A DNA stretch of 64,000 nucleotides, from assembly GCA_023014365.1 (NCBI GenBank), contig JAEBUN010000031.1, positions 62,001 to 126,000 on the forward strand, read 5' to 3'. The notes below the pieces were generated by a model. It saw only the letters and a program-made list of their open reading frames with translations, made no database searches and was not told the origin of the DNA. Below are positions 10,952 through 21,126 of the stretch, one piece after another. The DNA is from Lepiota brunneoincarnata. Taxonomy: Eukaryota; Basidiomycota; Agaricomycetes; Agaricales; Agaricaceae. Position 1 is the first letter of the stretch. Each line of letters begins with the position of its first letter. Made by a program: the position numbers and the translations under genes.

Positions 10952-12148
10952 TGGATCTCTGGATCACACCGCTGAACTGGTTAGGATGGAACACACCAAA
11001 CTTGACAGCCTCAAATTGCAAGCGGCGCACGATCATCTTCTCAATAAGCTTACCAAGAGTATTAAGAAGAACGACCAGTCGGAACGCCTTTGGAGTAGCA
11101 TAGGAGGCCTTGCCAGGCTTCGGTATGATAACCGACACACTCTCCTTAAAGTGGCGAGGCCAATGCCCGCACTCCATGCAGGCATCAGCGATCCGACAGA
11201 CCAACCGGGTAACTGTTGGGCCCACCAGAACAGACTTGAGGTACATCCACGTGATGTGGTCCAGACCGGGTGAAGACAAGGAAGAGCACGCACACAGAGC
11301 CTCGTGCATCTCCAAGTCAGAGAAGACCGGCCACTCCCATGGTGGGAGCGGATCGATCTGATCAAGAACCCCGACATCGACTGGGTGGTCGTTGGCAGTG
11401 TTGTAAAAACCATGGAGCCCTTCCCAGAGCTCCTCGAGGGTATTGCAGGGGCGATCCTGATAGCAGATTGCCTCGCAGGGAGGTAACTTGCACACCCTGA
11501 CCCAATCCATCAGGTCCCAGGGGCGCTTGTTGGTAGAAGCAATCTCCTCGATGCGCTCATCAAAGAACTTGCGTTTGGCGGCCTTCCAGGTCTGCTTAAA
11601 CATGCAAGCATCCTCTCGGCCCCAGAATCGAGAATACACCATGTAAGTGCGTGAGCACTCGTCATCCCACCACAGCTTTGACTGTGAGACAATGCAAATC
11701 TCCTTGGAGTGGGCAAGCCACGCCTCGAAAAAGACCGCAGAGATGGCCAGGGCCACCTCATCGATCCTGTCAGATGAGCCCAGGCCTAGATAATCCAGAC
11801 CCATAAGCCCTGTTGAGACCTCAGCCAGGAACTCGGCCTCCTCATCCGAGCCCCACTTCAGTGAGCACCTGGGCACAGCCTCCTCGAAGGCTTCCAGAGG
11901 GACAGTGATCTGGAGGGGGCAATGATCAGATTGACCCTGCAGATTGGGACACCACGTGGGAAGTGGCAGATGGCCCGCAGCTACCCTCGCAAACACAAGG
12001 TCGATCATGGTAGAAGCAAGCCCCTCCTTGAAGGGGAAGTGTGTGGGGCCAGGATTCTCAGGAAGCGAGAGGTCCAGGCCCAGCAAGTCCACCATTTCCA
12101 GCAGGGAGGCGGCAGCAGCGGGGTTGTGGGGTGCCCATGGGTCCCACT

Positions 12149-12164
12149 GCGGTGAGCAGCAGTT
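12149..12164. repeat. Target-site duplication (left) of the 3'-UTR-only insert
   Basis: GCGGTGAGCAGCAGTT here and GCGGTGAGCGGCAGTT at 12351-12366 are 16-bp direct repeats with one transition, bounding the short insert. Confidence 0.9.
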
Positions 12165-12350
12165 TTTTTTTTTTTTTTTTTTTTTAAAATCTCCAATTTA
12201 TAACGCGGGCCACGTAGGGAGGCCACATGCAGCTACTAACTACGGTACAACCCGAGCCGTAAGCTACAGGATATCTGTACATACAATGCGTGACCGTGGA
12301 TGCAGGCATGCGTTTCCCTATGCCCAGGACAAAGCCGCCCCGAATGAACG
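12165..12350 (-). mobile_element. Very short LINE-A insertion (3' UTR only)
   Basis: A poly(T) run followed by about 165 bp of the LINE-A 3' UTR, of the subfamily that ends TTATAAATTGGAGATTTT, lies in the endonuclease domain of an older LINE-A copy. It is bounded by a 16-bp TSD. It shows that the terminal 165 bp are sufficient to be recovered as an insertion. Confidence 0.92.
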
Positions 12351-12366
12351 GCGGTGAGCGGCAGTT
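12351..12366. repeat. Target-site duplication (right) of the 3'-UTR-only insert
   Basis: Right copy of the 16-bp duplication, differing by one A/G transition from 12149-12164. Confidence 0.9.
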
Positions 12367-14970
12367 AAAGTCCCCTGATATGAGGGCACACTGCGGGAGA
12401 GAGTTGACTGCATCCACCAAATAGTGGATGCCCGACTGCCTGTCATCCAAATAGATGTTGAGAAAGTACACAGCCTCCCCATGCAGGAACATGGAGATGG
12501 CCATGACATCATGGTGGTCAACAACATCACGTCGAAGCAAGGGCCAGAGCCGCACCATCTGGTTATGTACATATGCCATAACCTGAGGAGGCTGATCCGG
12601 GGAGGAAGGAGGGCGGAACAGACACAGCCACTCTGGATGTTTGGGCGCCCCAACAACCTCATCCCCGTTAGGGTCAGAGGAAGACGGAACATGATGGATG
12701 GAGCGCCAAGGCAGCTCCTGTAGTAAGAACATATCAACAGAATCCTTGAATTGTTCTAGCAGAGAGTCCACAAGAATGTAGCTACGAAATACATTCTGTG
12801 ACCATATACGACATGCTCTCCTCAATCTCCTAGGTTCCTGACAGTCCCTATTCATTGGGGTAAGCGGGGTTGACGCAGTGGGGAACGGACCCTTACCAGA
12901 GAGCCGTACTGGCACTTAATCCACTCCCGATCGAAGCGGTGAGCCCAGAACGAGCAGGCCAAGGCCAACACAGCATGAGCGCTACCGCAGTTCATGCATA
13001 CAGGCGCATGAGGGCAGGGACAATCAGCAGGGGTGGGGGCAATGGGCAGCCTATGGTTGGGCTGCCCCTTGCAACACAATGCAAACGCCCGATGGTTGAT
13101 TGGGGAATGTGGGCCGCCGCAGTGAGAGCAGTGGATAGCCTCATGTTGGCAGGCTAGAGAAGGGTGCCCCCACTTCCAGCAGCACTGGCATAGGGGGACG
13201 CCAGGGTTGGCCTTCACGGGAATAATCCTACACAGAGTGCCGTCAATAGTGATGACCCGCCGAGAGACGGTCTTCACGTTGGAACCCTGTTGAGAGTCCC
13301 AGATCTCAAAGAACACGGTTGCTGTGTCAGCGGCGCACGAGTTTTTGACAATGCAGGGCCTGGTGGCCAGCACAAAATATTCAGACCACACAGAACGCTG
13401 CATGGCCTTGACAACCCTGTCGGGCGTGAGCCAGGGCTGACTGCCCCGGAACATAGGTGCATCGAGGAGCTTGAGGTAGCTCTTCGAGTGGGGAAGGTTT
13501 GCGTCTATGACAGCCTGAGGCCAGTTCGCGCGGACCGCATTCCTGATAGTGCCAATGTCCAGTTTGCTGGGCATGGCAGTGGTGTAGCACGCTACATGCG
13601 CGTCCATCTGCTGGACCCGTTCAATGCGAATGGGCAAGCCTGCAGAAGCCAGAGCAGCGGCGGCCACCCGGTGGATCTCCGTGCAGACAACGGGGCCCAG
13701 ATTAACCGGGAGACCACCCCCTGCGAGGGTGAGCATGACCTGCTTGCGCGACGGTCCGGATGTGGTCATCCTAGGCTTGGGGGCCTTAGGTGGCTGCTAG
13801 GCGGCTGTTGCCTGCTAATGGAATGAGACCACCTTATGAGAAGGTAGCCCCGGGAGAGCACACACCAGGTCAACAAGACCCAACGGGGAGGAGACAGCCG
13901 CAGCCGCATAGGAGTGGGGTGGGGGATGAGGCTTGGTAGCCAAGTTGAGGCGCAGTGGGGGGGGACCAGGGGGTGGCCTAGCAGCCAACCAAGCCCTGTC
14001 CGCCACCGACAGCGGGGGGACAAGGGCGGCATGAGCCACCCTGATACAAGATGGCCGCTGCCCCACTCCGGGGTTGCGAGCCACTGGAACAGGATTGCCC
14101 AGACCCATGCAGGCCAGGTTCCTGAAGAATTGCTGAGTAGGCGCAGGGTGTGCATACCCAGCAGGAAAACGCCCCAAATCCTCCGCCAGGGGGGGAGGCA
14201 GGGGGAGATTATCCTCTACAGGGAGACGGCGAGAGCCACCAGCCTACGGAGCGCCATCCACCTCCATAGAAGCCACAGAGGCCCTAGGAGAGGGGGCATA
14301 CATACTGCCCGCCACCCTGACAGGGGCAGCCACCGCAGCAGAGTCTGGCCGTTTACCCTTCCCTTGCGCAGGGGTGGGAGTGCTCGGCCTGGATGGACCA
14401 TACACCTCAGAGGCCCACTCGTGGAGCCTGTGGGTACACTCGCCCTCCGTGAAGGGGACATCATCCCAGTCATACTCCTCCACCTCGTGAAAGAGTCTGG
14501 CCAGGGAGTGAACGATCTCCGACCTGCCGCCTTCAGAGAAAGGGGCCCTCCTGGCTCTCTCCAGCCAGAGGGCAACCATATCGAGTGCGTCTGCCATGAT
14601 CCCAGCCTCACCCTCCACGCTCGCAAGACTGTGAGAGAGGGCGAGAAAGGTGGGGGCAAACTCGGAATCCTCCTCCTCATCCGCAGAAAAAGTGGGGCCA
14701 GGGGAAGGTTTGGGGCTAGGGGTGTCAACCACCATCCTGACTGAACTGGAGACCGATTTGAGGTCAAGGTCCTGCCTGAAGAAGGCGGATGGCTTGGGCA
14801 TGCGGGTGCGCTTGGAATATGGGGTCACCGGGGTATCATCCGGGTAGATGGTGGACTCGCGAGGCCTTTTGGGGGCCTCAGCAGCTGGAGCAGGGACTAC
14901 AGCCTGCAATGCAGAACTGTAGCCAGGTTGAGAGAAGCCGGGGGGGGGCGTCCTGAGTGCGAGAGATGGC

Positions 14971-14985
14971 CATGGCGAGAGGGTC
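14971..14985. repeat. Target-site duplication (left) of element C
   Basis: CATGGCGAGAGGGTC here and CATGGTGAGAGGGTC at 16748-16762 are a 15-bp direct repeat with one C/T transition, located in LINE-A ORF1. Confidence 0.92.
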
Positions 14986-15004
14986 TTTTTTTTTTTTTTT
15001 TTTT

Positions 15005-15055
15005 ATATCTCCAATTTATAATGCAGGCCATGTAGGGAGGCCGCATGCAACTACC
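15005..15055 (-). promoter_or_regulatory. Shared LINE-type 3' tail in element C
   Basis: Reading the minus strand, GCGGCCTCCCTACATGGCCT followed by GCATTATAAATTGGAGATAT aligns almost base for base with the final 45 bp of LINE-A (for example 29718-29762). This is the only part of element C that resembles LINE-A. Confidence 0.8.
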
Positions 15056-15727
15056 TACTACAGAGGGCAAGTAGCTACAAAGTTCACCCTACATACTGGC
15101 ATGCCTACCAACGTGAGCTTGCGTCACCCCAAGCTCAGGAGGGAACCACCCACAAGAAGTGGGGAAACAAGTGGGAGGCTACCAAGTGGTTAGCACATGC
15201 CTGCACCCAAAGAACACCAGACACATGGGGTCCCACCCAATAGCCCACTCTGCTACCACACCTTCCCAGAGGATAGTGGCTGGAGCAGGGAGCATGTAGT
15301 ATATGCTCCCCTCCAAATAAATACTGGAACCTAAAAAGGCCCAGTGCAGACCACAGGGAATTCCTGTGGGAATAGAGTCTGCAGGCCTTGGGAGCCCAGT
15401 ACAGAAAGGCAGATCTGAAGACCTGCTAAATAAACAAGGGTCCATGGTCCCCATGCGCATAGCATGACAATGTTAATTCACCGCAAATGCCCATGTAGGT
15501 GGACAATAACCATAGAAGCAAGGTAAACTTCCCAAAGGGAAGGGAAAAGGTCAACTGCAATGTCAGTGATGAGAGGCAACCTGGGCGTCAAGGGAAGCCC
15601 TGACTACTGTAATAGTAGCCCATACAGAATCAAGAGGGTTAGGTGCCAAGCACCCAAGCAAAATGTGGTACACAGTCCAATTACTTTAAAGAGCATTTGG
15701 AGCCATGTCCGAAAAAGTGGCATTGCG

Positions 15728-15965
15728 GGTGAATGAGTGAGTGCAGCCACATGCGATTAAGGGGACAGGAGGGGTACTAGGACCCCTACCGTCCCGTAAA
15801 ATATGGGGTGAAGCGCCCACCAAACGAGTTCTAAACGAGCCCTGCAATCCGGAGAAGTAGGACTATCAGAGAGGAAACACCCCATAAAAGGTGTGATAGA
15901 TCAACGAGATCAGCCCGGAACGGGCTGAAACTTGCTGAGAATGGTCTGGGCATGCTCCCAAGCCT
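15728..15965. repeat. Element C internal direct repeat, unit 1
   Basis: Contains CGAGTTCTAAACGAGCCC, GAAACACCCCATAAAAGGTG and AACTTGCTGAGAATG. These recur in order in unit 2 at an offset of about 344 bp. Confidence 0.7.
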
Positions 15966-16069
15966 TCGCTAAGCAAGGGAGAAGCAGCCGAGCCAGGGGG
16001 CTAGCAGAACAACTGCAGATGCACAGAAGACAGGCTTCTTGGAGGGGATACCCCCAAAGAAGTGAATGT

Positions 16070-16310
16070 CAAGGCTGCCCCCGTGGGCGCAGCCACGTAT
16101 AAACGAGGGATCTGAAGGGGCCTAGGGGCTCCTACAGTCCTGTGAAGTCTCAGCCAGAACGGCCAAGGAACGAGCTCTGAACGAGCTCCGCAATCTGAGG
16201 ATCACAGAGAGGTCAGAGGAGAAACACATGAAAAGTGTGATAACTCAGTAAGATCAGCTCAGAACAAGCTAAAACTTGCTGAGGATGTGCCCGGAGCTCC
16301 TGTGCACGCT
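16070..16310. repeat. Element C internal direct repeat, unit 2
   Basis: Contains CGAGCTCTGAACGAGCTCC, GAAACACATGAAAAGTGTG and AACTTGCTGAGGATG, parallel to unit 1 with roughly 75-80 percent identity by eye. Confidence 0.7.
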
Positions 16311-16747
16311 TTGTTACCCAGTCTGGCGCTGTGGGGCAAGATGTAGCCCCCCCAGAGTGATGGGGGAGGCTGGAGGAGGTGAGATATGCCTGGGCATGCT
16401 CAAAGTGTCAGTGGAGGTGCTATAGCCTGGCACAACCACTGGAAATGGTGTGTGAACACCCTGATAGTGCTTGCCTTCAACCTAGACCTCAGACCAGTGA
16501 TTTGGAACCCTGCAGAGTCTCCAATCCTTTCCCACAGTGTTTCCTACAAAAAGGGCAAATTGTCAGTAACCCCCTTGACGGATTGACTCAAAATTTGGTA
16601 CATGGGAGGGCACACAGGGCTGCTACTACCATGCCGGATTAGAAGAAAAACAGACGAGAGAAAGGCTATGAATGGGCCTCCCAACTTGGGAGGAGGTGCA
16701 ACCTGACCAAATATGGTAATGGTTGCTGATAAAGGAGCTGAAACTTG

Positions 16748-16762
16748 CATGGTGAGAGGGTC
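16748..16762. repeat. Target-site duplication (right) of element C
   Basis: Right copy of the 15-bp duplication (CATGGTGAGAGGGTC). Confidence 0.92.
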
Positions 16763-16831
16763 CGGCGACAAAGGATCCGCCAGCGGAGGAGCTCCCGCCC
16801 CCTGAGAGGAGCGTGTAGACCTTGGAGGCAT

Positions 16832-16950
16832 GCGTATTAGACTTTAAGATCAAGGATCAGACCACTAGAGCTCGTTGTATAAGTTGATGAGTAGGGGTAG
16901 GCTGTGGCTGTGCAGTGAGTTTGTGGTGGTTGAAGTCCAAGAAGGGATGA
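16832..16950 (-). promoter_or_regulatory. LINE-A 5' UTR (probable internal promoter)
   Basis: About 119 bp between the 5' terminus and the ORF1 ATG. Comparable 5' UTRs of 116-119 bp lie at 18082-18200 and 53131-53249. A LINE 5' UTR normally carries an internal promoter (family knowledge). No TATA box is seen. Confidence 0.55.
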
Positions 16951-17137
16951 TTCCCACAGGAATTCCCTGTGGTCTGCGCTGGGCCCTTTTTTAGGTTTCA
17001 GTATTTGTCTGGAGGGGAGTATGTAGTACATACTCCCTGCTCCAGCCACTGTCCTCTGGGAAGGTGTGGTAGCAGAGTGGGCTACTGGGTGGGACCCCAT
17101 GCATCTGGTGCCCTTCAGGTGCAGGCATGTGCTATAT
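16951..17137 (+). mobile_element. Fragment of element C, opposite orientation
   Basis: The stretch from TTCCCACAGGAATTCCC to GCAGGCATGTGCT is the reverse complement, at about 90 percent identity by eye, of 15193-15385 within element C. It lacks the poly(A) tail. It sits directly at the 5' terminus of the 9137-16950 LINE-A copy and joins a second LINE-A 5' fragment. Confidence 0.8.
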
Positions 17138-18200
17138 GGGCCAGGTTCCTGAAGAACTGCTGAGTGGGTGCTGGACGTGCATACCCAGTGGGAAAACGCC
17201 CCAAATCCTCTGGCAGGGGGGGGAGGCAGGGGGAGGTTACCCTCCACAGGGAGGCAGCAAGAGCCACCAGCCTGCGGAGCACCATCCACCTCCATAGAAA
17301 CCATAGAGGCCCTAGGAAAGGGGGGGTGCATACTGCCCGCCACCCTGACAGGGGCAGCTACCGCAGCAGAGTCCAGCCGTTTGCCCTTTCCTTGCGCAGG
17401 GGTAAAGGTGCTCGGCCTGAACTGACCATACACCTCAGAGGCCCACTCATGGAGCCTGTGGGTGTGCTCACCCTCCTTGAAGGGGACATCATCCCAGTCA
17501 TACTCCTCCACCTTGTGGAAGAGCCTGGCTAGGGAGCGGGCAACCTCCGACCTGCTGCCATCAGAAAAAGGGGCCCTCCTAGCTCTCTCCAGCCATAGGG
17601 CGACCATGTCGAGCGCGTCCACCACGATCCCAGCCTCACCCTCTACATTCGCAGTACCATGGGAGAGGGTGAGAAAGGTGGGGACAAAGTCAGGATCCTC
17701 CTCCTCCTCCGCGATGAAAGTGGGGCCAGGGAACGGCTCGGGACCAGGGGTGTCGACTGCCATCCTGGCTGAACTGGAGACCGATTCGAGGTCGAGGTCC
17801 TGCCTGAAGGAGGCAGATGGCTCAGGCATGTGGGTACACTTGGGACGAGGGGTCACCGGAGCATCATCCGGGTAAACAATGGACTTGCGAGGCCTTTTGG
17901 GGGTCTCAGCAGCCAGAGCAGGGACCACAGCCTGCGATGCAGAATTGTAGCTGGGTCAAGAGGAGCCGGAGGGGGCATCCTGAGTGCGAATGATGGCTAT
18001 GGCAAGAGGGTCCAGCGACGAAGGATCCGCTGGCAGAGGAGCTCCTGCCCCCTGAGTGGAGCGAGTAGACCTTGGAGGCATGTGTGTAGGACTTTAAGAT
18101 CAGTGATCAAGCTAGCAGAGCTCGTTGCAGAGGACGATGGTAGGGATAGGCAGTGGCTGTGCAAGTGAGTTGATGGTGGTTGAAGTCCAAGAAGGGATGA
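17138..18200 (-). pseudogene. LINE-A 5' end fragment: 5' UTR and ORF1 N-terminal half
   Basis: The 5' terminus is at 18200 and the ORF1 start at 18081. The protein follows LINE-A ORF1 through VYPDDAPVTPRPK, VALWLERARRAPFSDGS and the basic linker, and ends near the codons for QQFFRNLA where element C sequence begins. A TGA near 17957 replaces the CGA of intact copies, so the start is separated from the long open part. Only the N-terminal, knuckle-less half remains. Confidence 0.85.
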
Positions 18201-18335
18201 GATGGGTGAGGATCAACCCGGCGTCCTCAGTGGACTTCTAGCAAATGCCGTCAACCTGGTTGGGATGAAACACCCCCCACTTGACACAGTCAAACTGGAG
18301 GCGGTTGGAGATCATCTTCTCCACAAGCTTACCCA
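18201..18335 (-). pseudogene. LINE-B RT fragment (135 bp)
   Basis: Nearly identical to 153-287, coding on the minus strand for RT residues from KLVEKMISNRLQ to QKSTEDAGLILTH. It abuts the LINE-A 5' end on one side and the tRNA-like segment on the other, so it is probably the target into which both inserted. Confidence 0.8.
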
Positions 18336-18593
18336 ATGTGGGGCCCCTCTAGCCCAGTGGTTTCGATTACTAAAGATGGGGAGAGGTGGCTGCCCACAGC
18401 TGCCGGAAAGGTTGGGGGTTCAATTCCCTCTCATTCTCCATACCTGTGAAGTGGGGAAAGGTCATGTGGTTGTCATCAGATACTACCATGTGCTCGGTTC
18501 TTCGGGTGGGTAAACTATCTCCAAGGAAATTCAGTAGTCTCCTTGATCTCAGTTCTCGATTTGGTGACTGGCCATCGTTTCTTGATCTGGTAC
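18336..18593 (+). repeat. tRNA-like segment, possible SINE
   Basis: TAGCCCAGTGG at 18350-18360 fits the pol III A box, and GGTTCAATTCC at 18417-18427 fits the B box and forms a T-arm-like stem-loop (GGGGG TTCAATT CCCTC). The A-to-B spacing of 67 bp is long, and the 5' and 3' acceptor halves do not pair, so it is not a normal tRNA gene. About 165 bp of unrelated sequence follows, ending at the poly(T) of a LINE-A. The end of the segment recurs at 6440-6461. A SINE-like repeat is the best reading. Confidence 0.5.
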
Positions 18594-18931
18594 TTTTTTT
18601 TTTTTTTTTTAAATCTCCAATTTATTACACAGGCCACACAGGGAGGCCGCATGTAGCAACATACTACAGTACAAATGACCGAGCCGTACACTACAGAGTA
18701 TCTGTACATACAACGCGTAACTGCGGACGCAGGCATGCATTTCCTCATGCCCAGGATGAAGCCGCTTTGAACAAATGGAGGCGGGAAGATGGCTGCCACC
18801 CAGCGCACAGCGTGGGAACTGGACTGGAGCAAGGTCCCCCTCCTAATGGGGATTAGGGGTCAATTCCCATGTAAATCCCTATATGCCGCCTGAAGATGGC
18901 AGGGGAATAACCAACGCCCCAGCCCAGCCCC
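18594..18931 (-). mobile_element. LINE-A 3' UTR-only copy
   Basis: Poly(T) 18594-18610 followed by about 320 bp of the LINE-A 3' UTR, truncated just short of the ORF2 stop. The right edge is the end of a copia LTR fragment at 18932. Confidence 0.88.
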
Positions 18932-19243
18932 TGTTGAAGCAGGAGCGTTGGGGGACTGGTGAGGAGTCCTAACAATGAAGGAATGAGTGTATTACACAAA
19001 GAGAATGACTAGAAATGAAAGGAACAAGCTGTGGACAGCTGTGAGAGACTGGAGTGGGGATAGTACTAACTACTCACCTGTGGATAGCTGTGAGAGACTG
19101 GAAGTTCCAAAAGCATCCACAGGTGCAAGTCCATGTCTAGATCACATGACTAGCTACCAAAAGCATCCAGGCCTATCTACAAGTCCACAAACACAATAAC
19201 AAACAAGTGGGACTGTTCAGAGCACAATGAGACAAGTGCACAC
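18932..19243 (-). repeat. Copia LTR fragment with internal duplication
   Basis: Begins TGTTGAAGCAGGAGCG, i.e. the 3' end of the 320-bp copia LTR in reverse orientation (compare 23329-23648). It stops at AAGTGCACAC, about 57 bp short of the other LTR end. It contains an extra block of about 46 bp in which CAGCTGTGAGAGACTGG is repeated. It joins directly to LINE-A ORF2 sequence at 19244. Confidence 0.88.
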
Positions 19244-19301
19244 CCGGAGAACCCAGGCCCCATGCACTTTCCCTTTGAGGAGGGGCTTGCTTCTACTGTA
19301 A

Positions 19302-19302
<1 letters not shown>
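19244..19302 (+). pseudogene. LINE-A ORF2 scrap (endonuclease region)
   Basis: 59 bp coding PENPGPMHFPFEEGLASTVI, as in intact ORF2, wedged between an LTR fragment and the poly(T) of the next LINE-A. Confidence 0.8.
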
Positions 19303-19332
<30 letters not shown>

Positions 19333-21126
19333 TCCAATTTATAATGTGGGCCGCATAGGGAGGCCGCATGCAGCTACTAACTATGGTACAACCCGAGCTG
19401 TAAGCTACAGGGTATCTGTACATACAACACATGATCACGGATGCAGGCATGTGTTTCCCCATGCCCAGAACAAAGCTGTCCCAAATGAACAGAGGTGGGA
19501 GGACGGCTGCCACCCAGCACGCGGCACGGGAACTAGACTGGGGTGAGGTCCCCCCCCAAATGGGGGTAAGGGGTCAATTCCCACATAAATCCCTACACGC
19601 TGCCTGAAGACAGCGGGGGAATAACCAACGCCCCAGTCTGGCCCCAACTGGGCGCCAGGCAGAGCTATTAGCCAATACCCCCTGGGGGGGGCCCGGCCCT
19701 CTCAGTGAACGCGAACGCGGTCAGGGATGCCTCAAGGAGAGCAATGAGAGCCTCGACCGTAGCTGGGACCCCCGTCATGGAGTGCCTAGGGCAACTCTGG
19801 AACACATGCTCACGGGTCTCCTCCTGAAACCTGCAGCGACAGGAATAGCTTTCCTGTGGGAAAAAACGCCTCCAATAGCCCCCTATCGGTGCGTGATTAA
19901 GTATAGCACGTATCATCCAGGCCATCAGAGACACCGAATGAGCGTGCGGGATCCAGGCCCCACCGTGGAGGTATGTGGGCTGCAGGGGACGGTCATTGTC
20001 CCTGGCAAGCTGGAGGAAACCATGCCCGCGATAGTCAGGATCCTGGAACAAATTGATCCAGCGGTCCTGACACGACCATATTTCCTCCTTGCAGAGGAAG
20101 TCAAGTGAGGCCCAGGGACAAGCCCCTACCCCAACGGGAGGCAACGACTGAGCAAAGTTGTGTACTTGAGTATAGAAAGGCCACCTCGCATGTGAAGGGA
20201 CCTCCCAGAAGTGGACCGAGCGGGCCGGACCCCCGGCAAACCACTTGGCGAGAAGGCGACAGACTGCTAAGGAATGACCCTGGGTGGAATGCACTGAAGG
20301 GTCCACCACCCGCCTGGCTGAGGCCATCAAGTCAGTGAACAAGATGAGACCGGCAGCGCCCTCAACAGAAACTGCCTTGGACACCACCAGCCAGATGGCG
20401 AAAAGCTTGGCCTCGGGAGCTGTAACCTTCCCCCCCGGAAGCCAGACCATGTGGATGCAGCCTAGCCCCTGGAAAACTTGGGCGGCCGACACTGCCTGAT
20501 GGACTCAGCAGGGCAGCAGACTCGCGTCCATCGCTGCCACCAGAACCCCCGGGTTAGCCTGCGCCCGGGCCAAGACCCAGTCGAGAGCTGTGATATGGGC
20601 TGTAAGAGCATCCCAGTTGTACGAATGAAAGTGGACCCAGCCCGGGTACACATCCAGGAGACGGCGCCCTGGCCAAGCCTCTGGCGCAACAGCATCGAAG
20701 GGCCTGGCTAGGGCAGCAAAACGCTGGTTAGCATCAATAACAGGCCCCTTCACCTTGATCAACTCGCGGGGAGGGAGCCTGGCTATGGACCGGACATGAG
20801 ACTGGAGATCCCCACTGTAGCCCCAGCCAAGGAGGGCACGAACAGGATGGCCTGGAGCAAGCGTGGCGTACCACAACTCAGCGCGGTCCCGAAGCTTTTG
20901 GAGATGAAGATGAATGGGGATCAGGCCCACAATGGCCCCAATCCCCCCATCGGGTGATGTCCTAAAGGCGCCAGTAATCCAGAGTGCAGCCCGGCGCTGC
21001 ATCCTGCGAAGGTGGTTCAGAGCACCCTTGCACCTGGCGCCCTGGTAGTACCACAAGTGAAAGCCGTACGTGGCTATAGGAACCACGCACGACCGATATA
21101 GAAGGTGCTTCTAATCTGGCAGAAGC
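19303..21126 (-). mobile_element. LINE-A copy (TTATAAATTGG 3' subfamily), truncated by the copia LTR
   Basis: Poly(T) 19303-19327, 3' UTR, then ORF2 from the stop at 19668 up to the LLPD(Q)KRLLYRSC codons at about 21120, where the copia 5' LTR begins. The 3' UTR is the variant lacking AATAAA and carrying CTACTAACTAT. Confidence 0.87.
19668..21120 (-). pseudogene. LINE-A ORF2 C-terminal part (pseudo)
   Basis: It encodes VPIATYGFHLWYYQGARCK through the connection domain, then RNase H (VLVAAMDASLLPC with the first Asp kept, APEAKLFAIWLVVS, LFTDLMASARR) and the terminal Cys/His module. A CGG-to-TGA-type stop at about 20505 and a 12-bp in-frame loss (YNWDALTAH in place of YDRGAEDALTAH) are visible. 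Confidence 0.85.

Larger units (their letters stand above)
9497..12855 (-). pseudogene. LINE-A ORF2 with RT palm deleted
   Basis: Starts at ATG 12855 (MNRDCQEPRRLRRA) with LLQELPW and ISGDFNCRS endonuclease motifs, and continues after the 186-bp insert with GLASTMIDLVFARV and GQSDHCPL. RT blocks run to VIQRST and then jump, out of frame, to KRLLYWSC. The catalytic palm, including YVDD, is lost, while RNase H (DASLLPRRVHQ, LFTDLMASARR) is retained to the stop at 9497. Apart from these events long stretches remain open, so the deletion may be old but stop decay is mild. Not functional as RT. Confidence 0.85.
14986..16747 (-). mobile_element. Element C: 1.76-kb non-coding retroposon with LINE-like poly(A) tail
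   Basis: The insert has a poly(T) at its left end (14986-15004), so it is a minus-strand element with a poly(A) 3' end, flanked by a 15-bp TSD. Its last 50 bases (CATTATAAATTGGAGATATA before the A run) match the terminal sequence of LINE-A, but the body is unrelated to LINE-A ORFs. No open frame longer than about 95 codons looks coding. It contains two diverged direct repeats about 340 bp apart. I infer a non-autonomous element mobilised in trans by LINE-A through the shared tail. A second fragment lies at 16951-17137. Confidence 0.8.
12852..16831 (-). pseudogene. LINE-A ORF1, split by element C and by stop codons
   Basis: ATG at 16831 opens MPPRSTRSSQGAGAPPLADP, which is cut by element C after about 23 codons. 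It resumes below 14970 through the acidic helical region (VALWLERARRAPFSEGG, LHEWASEVYGPSRP), the basic linker and the three C-terminal knuckles (CQCCWKWGHPSLAC, CSHCGGPHSP, CMNCGSAHAV). The stop TGA (12854-12852) overlaps the ORF2 start. In-frame TAG stops near 13798 and 14245 correspond to CAG in intact copies. The product would be the RNA-binding ORF1 protein; this copy is inactive. Confidence 0.85.
9137..16950 (-). mobile_element. LINE-A copy reaching the family 5' end; internal RT deletion and two nested inserts
   Basis: Poly(T) at 9137-9153 marks the 3' end. The 5' end at 16950 (minus-strand start TCATCCCTTCTTGGAC) is the same terminus seen at 18200 and 53249, so it is the true 5' end. 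Inside are ORF2 (start 12855) with a deletion of about 0.73 kb joined at about 10948, a 3'-UTR-only LINE-A insert (12165-12350) and element C (14986-16747). Removing the two TSD-flanked inserts leaves a normal LINE-A order. An alternative is two separate copies meeting at 10948. Confidence 0.8.

Noticed and set aside
10948..16950. Separate LINE-A copy distinct from 9137-10948
   Set aside because: Considered, but the order of domains is continuous in one orientation apart from a single 0.73-kb gap, so one internally deleted copy is simpler. The alternative cannot be excluded.
18336..18440. Canonical tRNA gene
   Set aside because: The A and B boxes fit, but acceptor halves do not pair and the box spacing is too long. 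Listed instead as a tRNA-like repeat.
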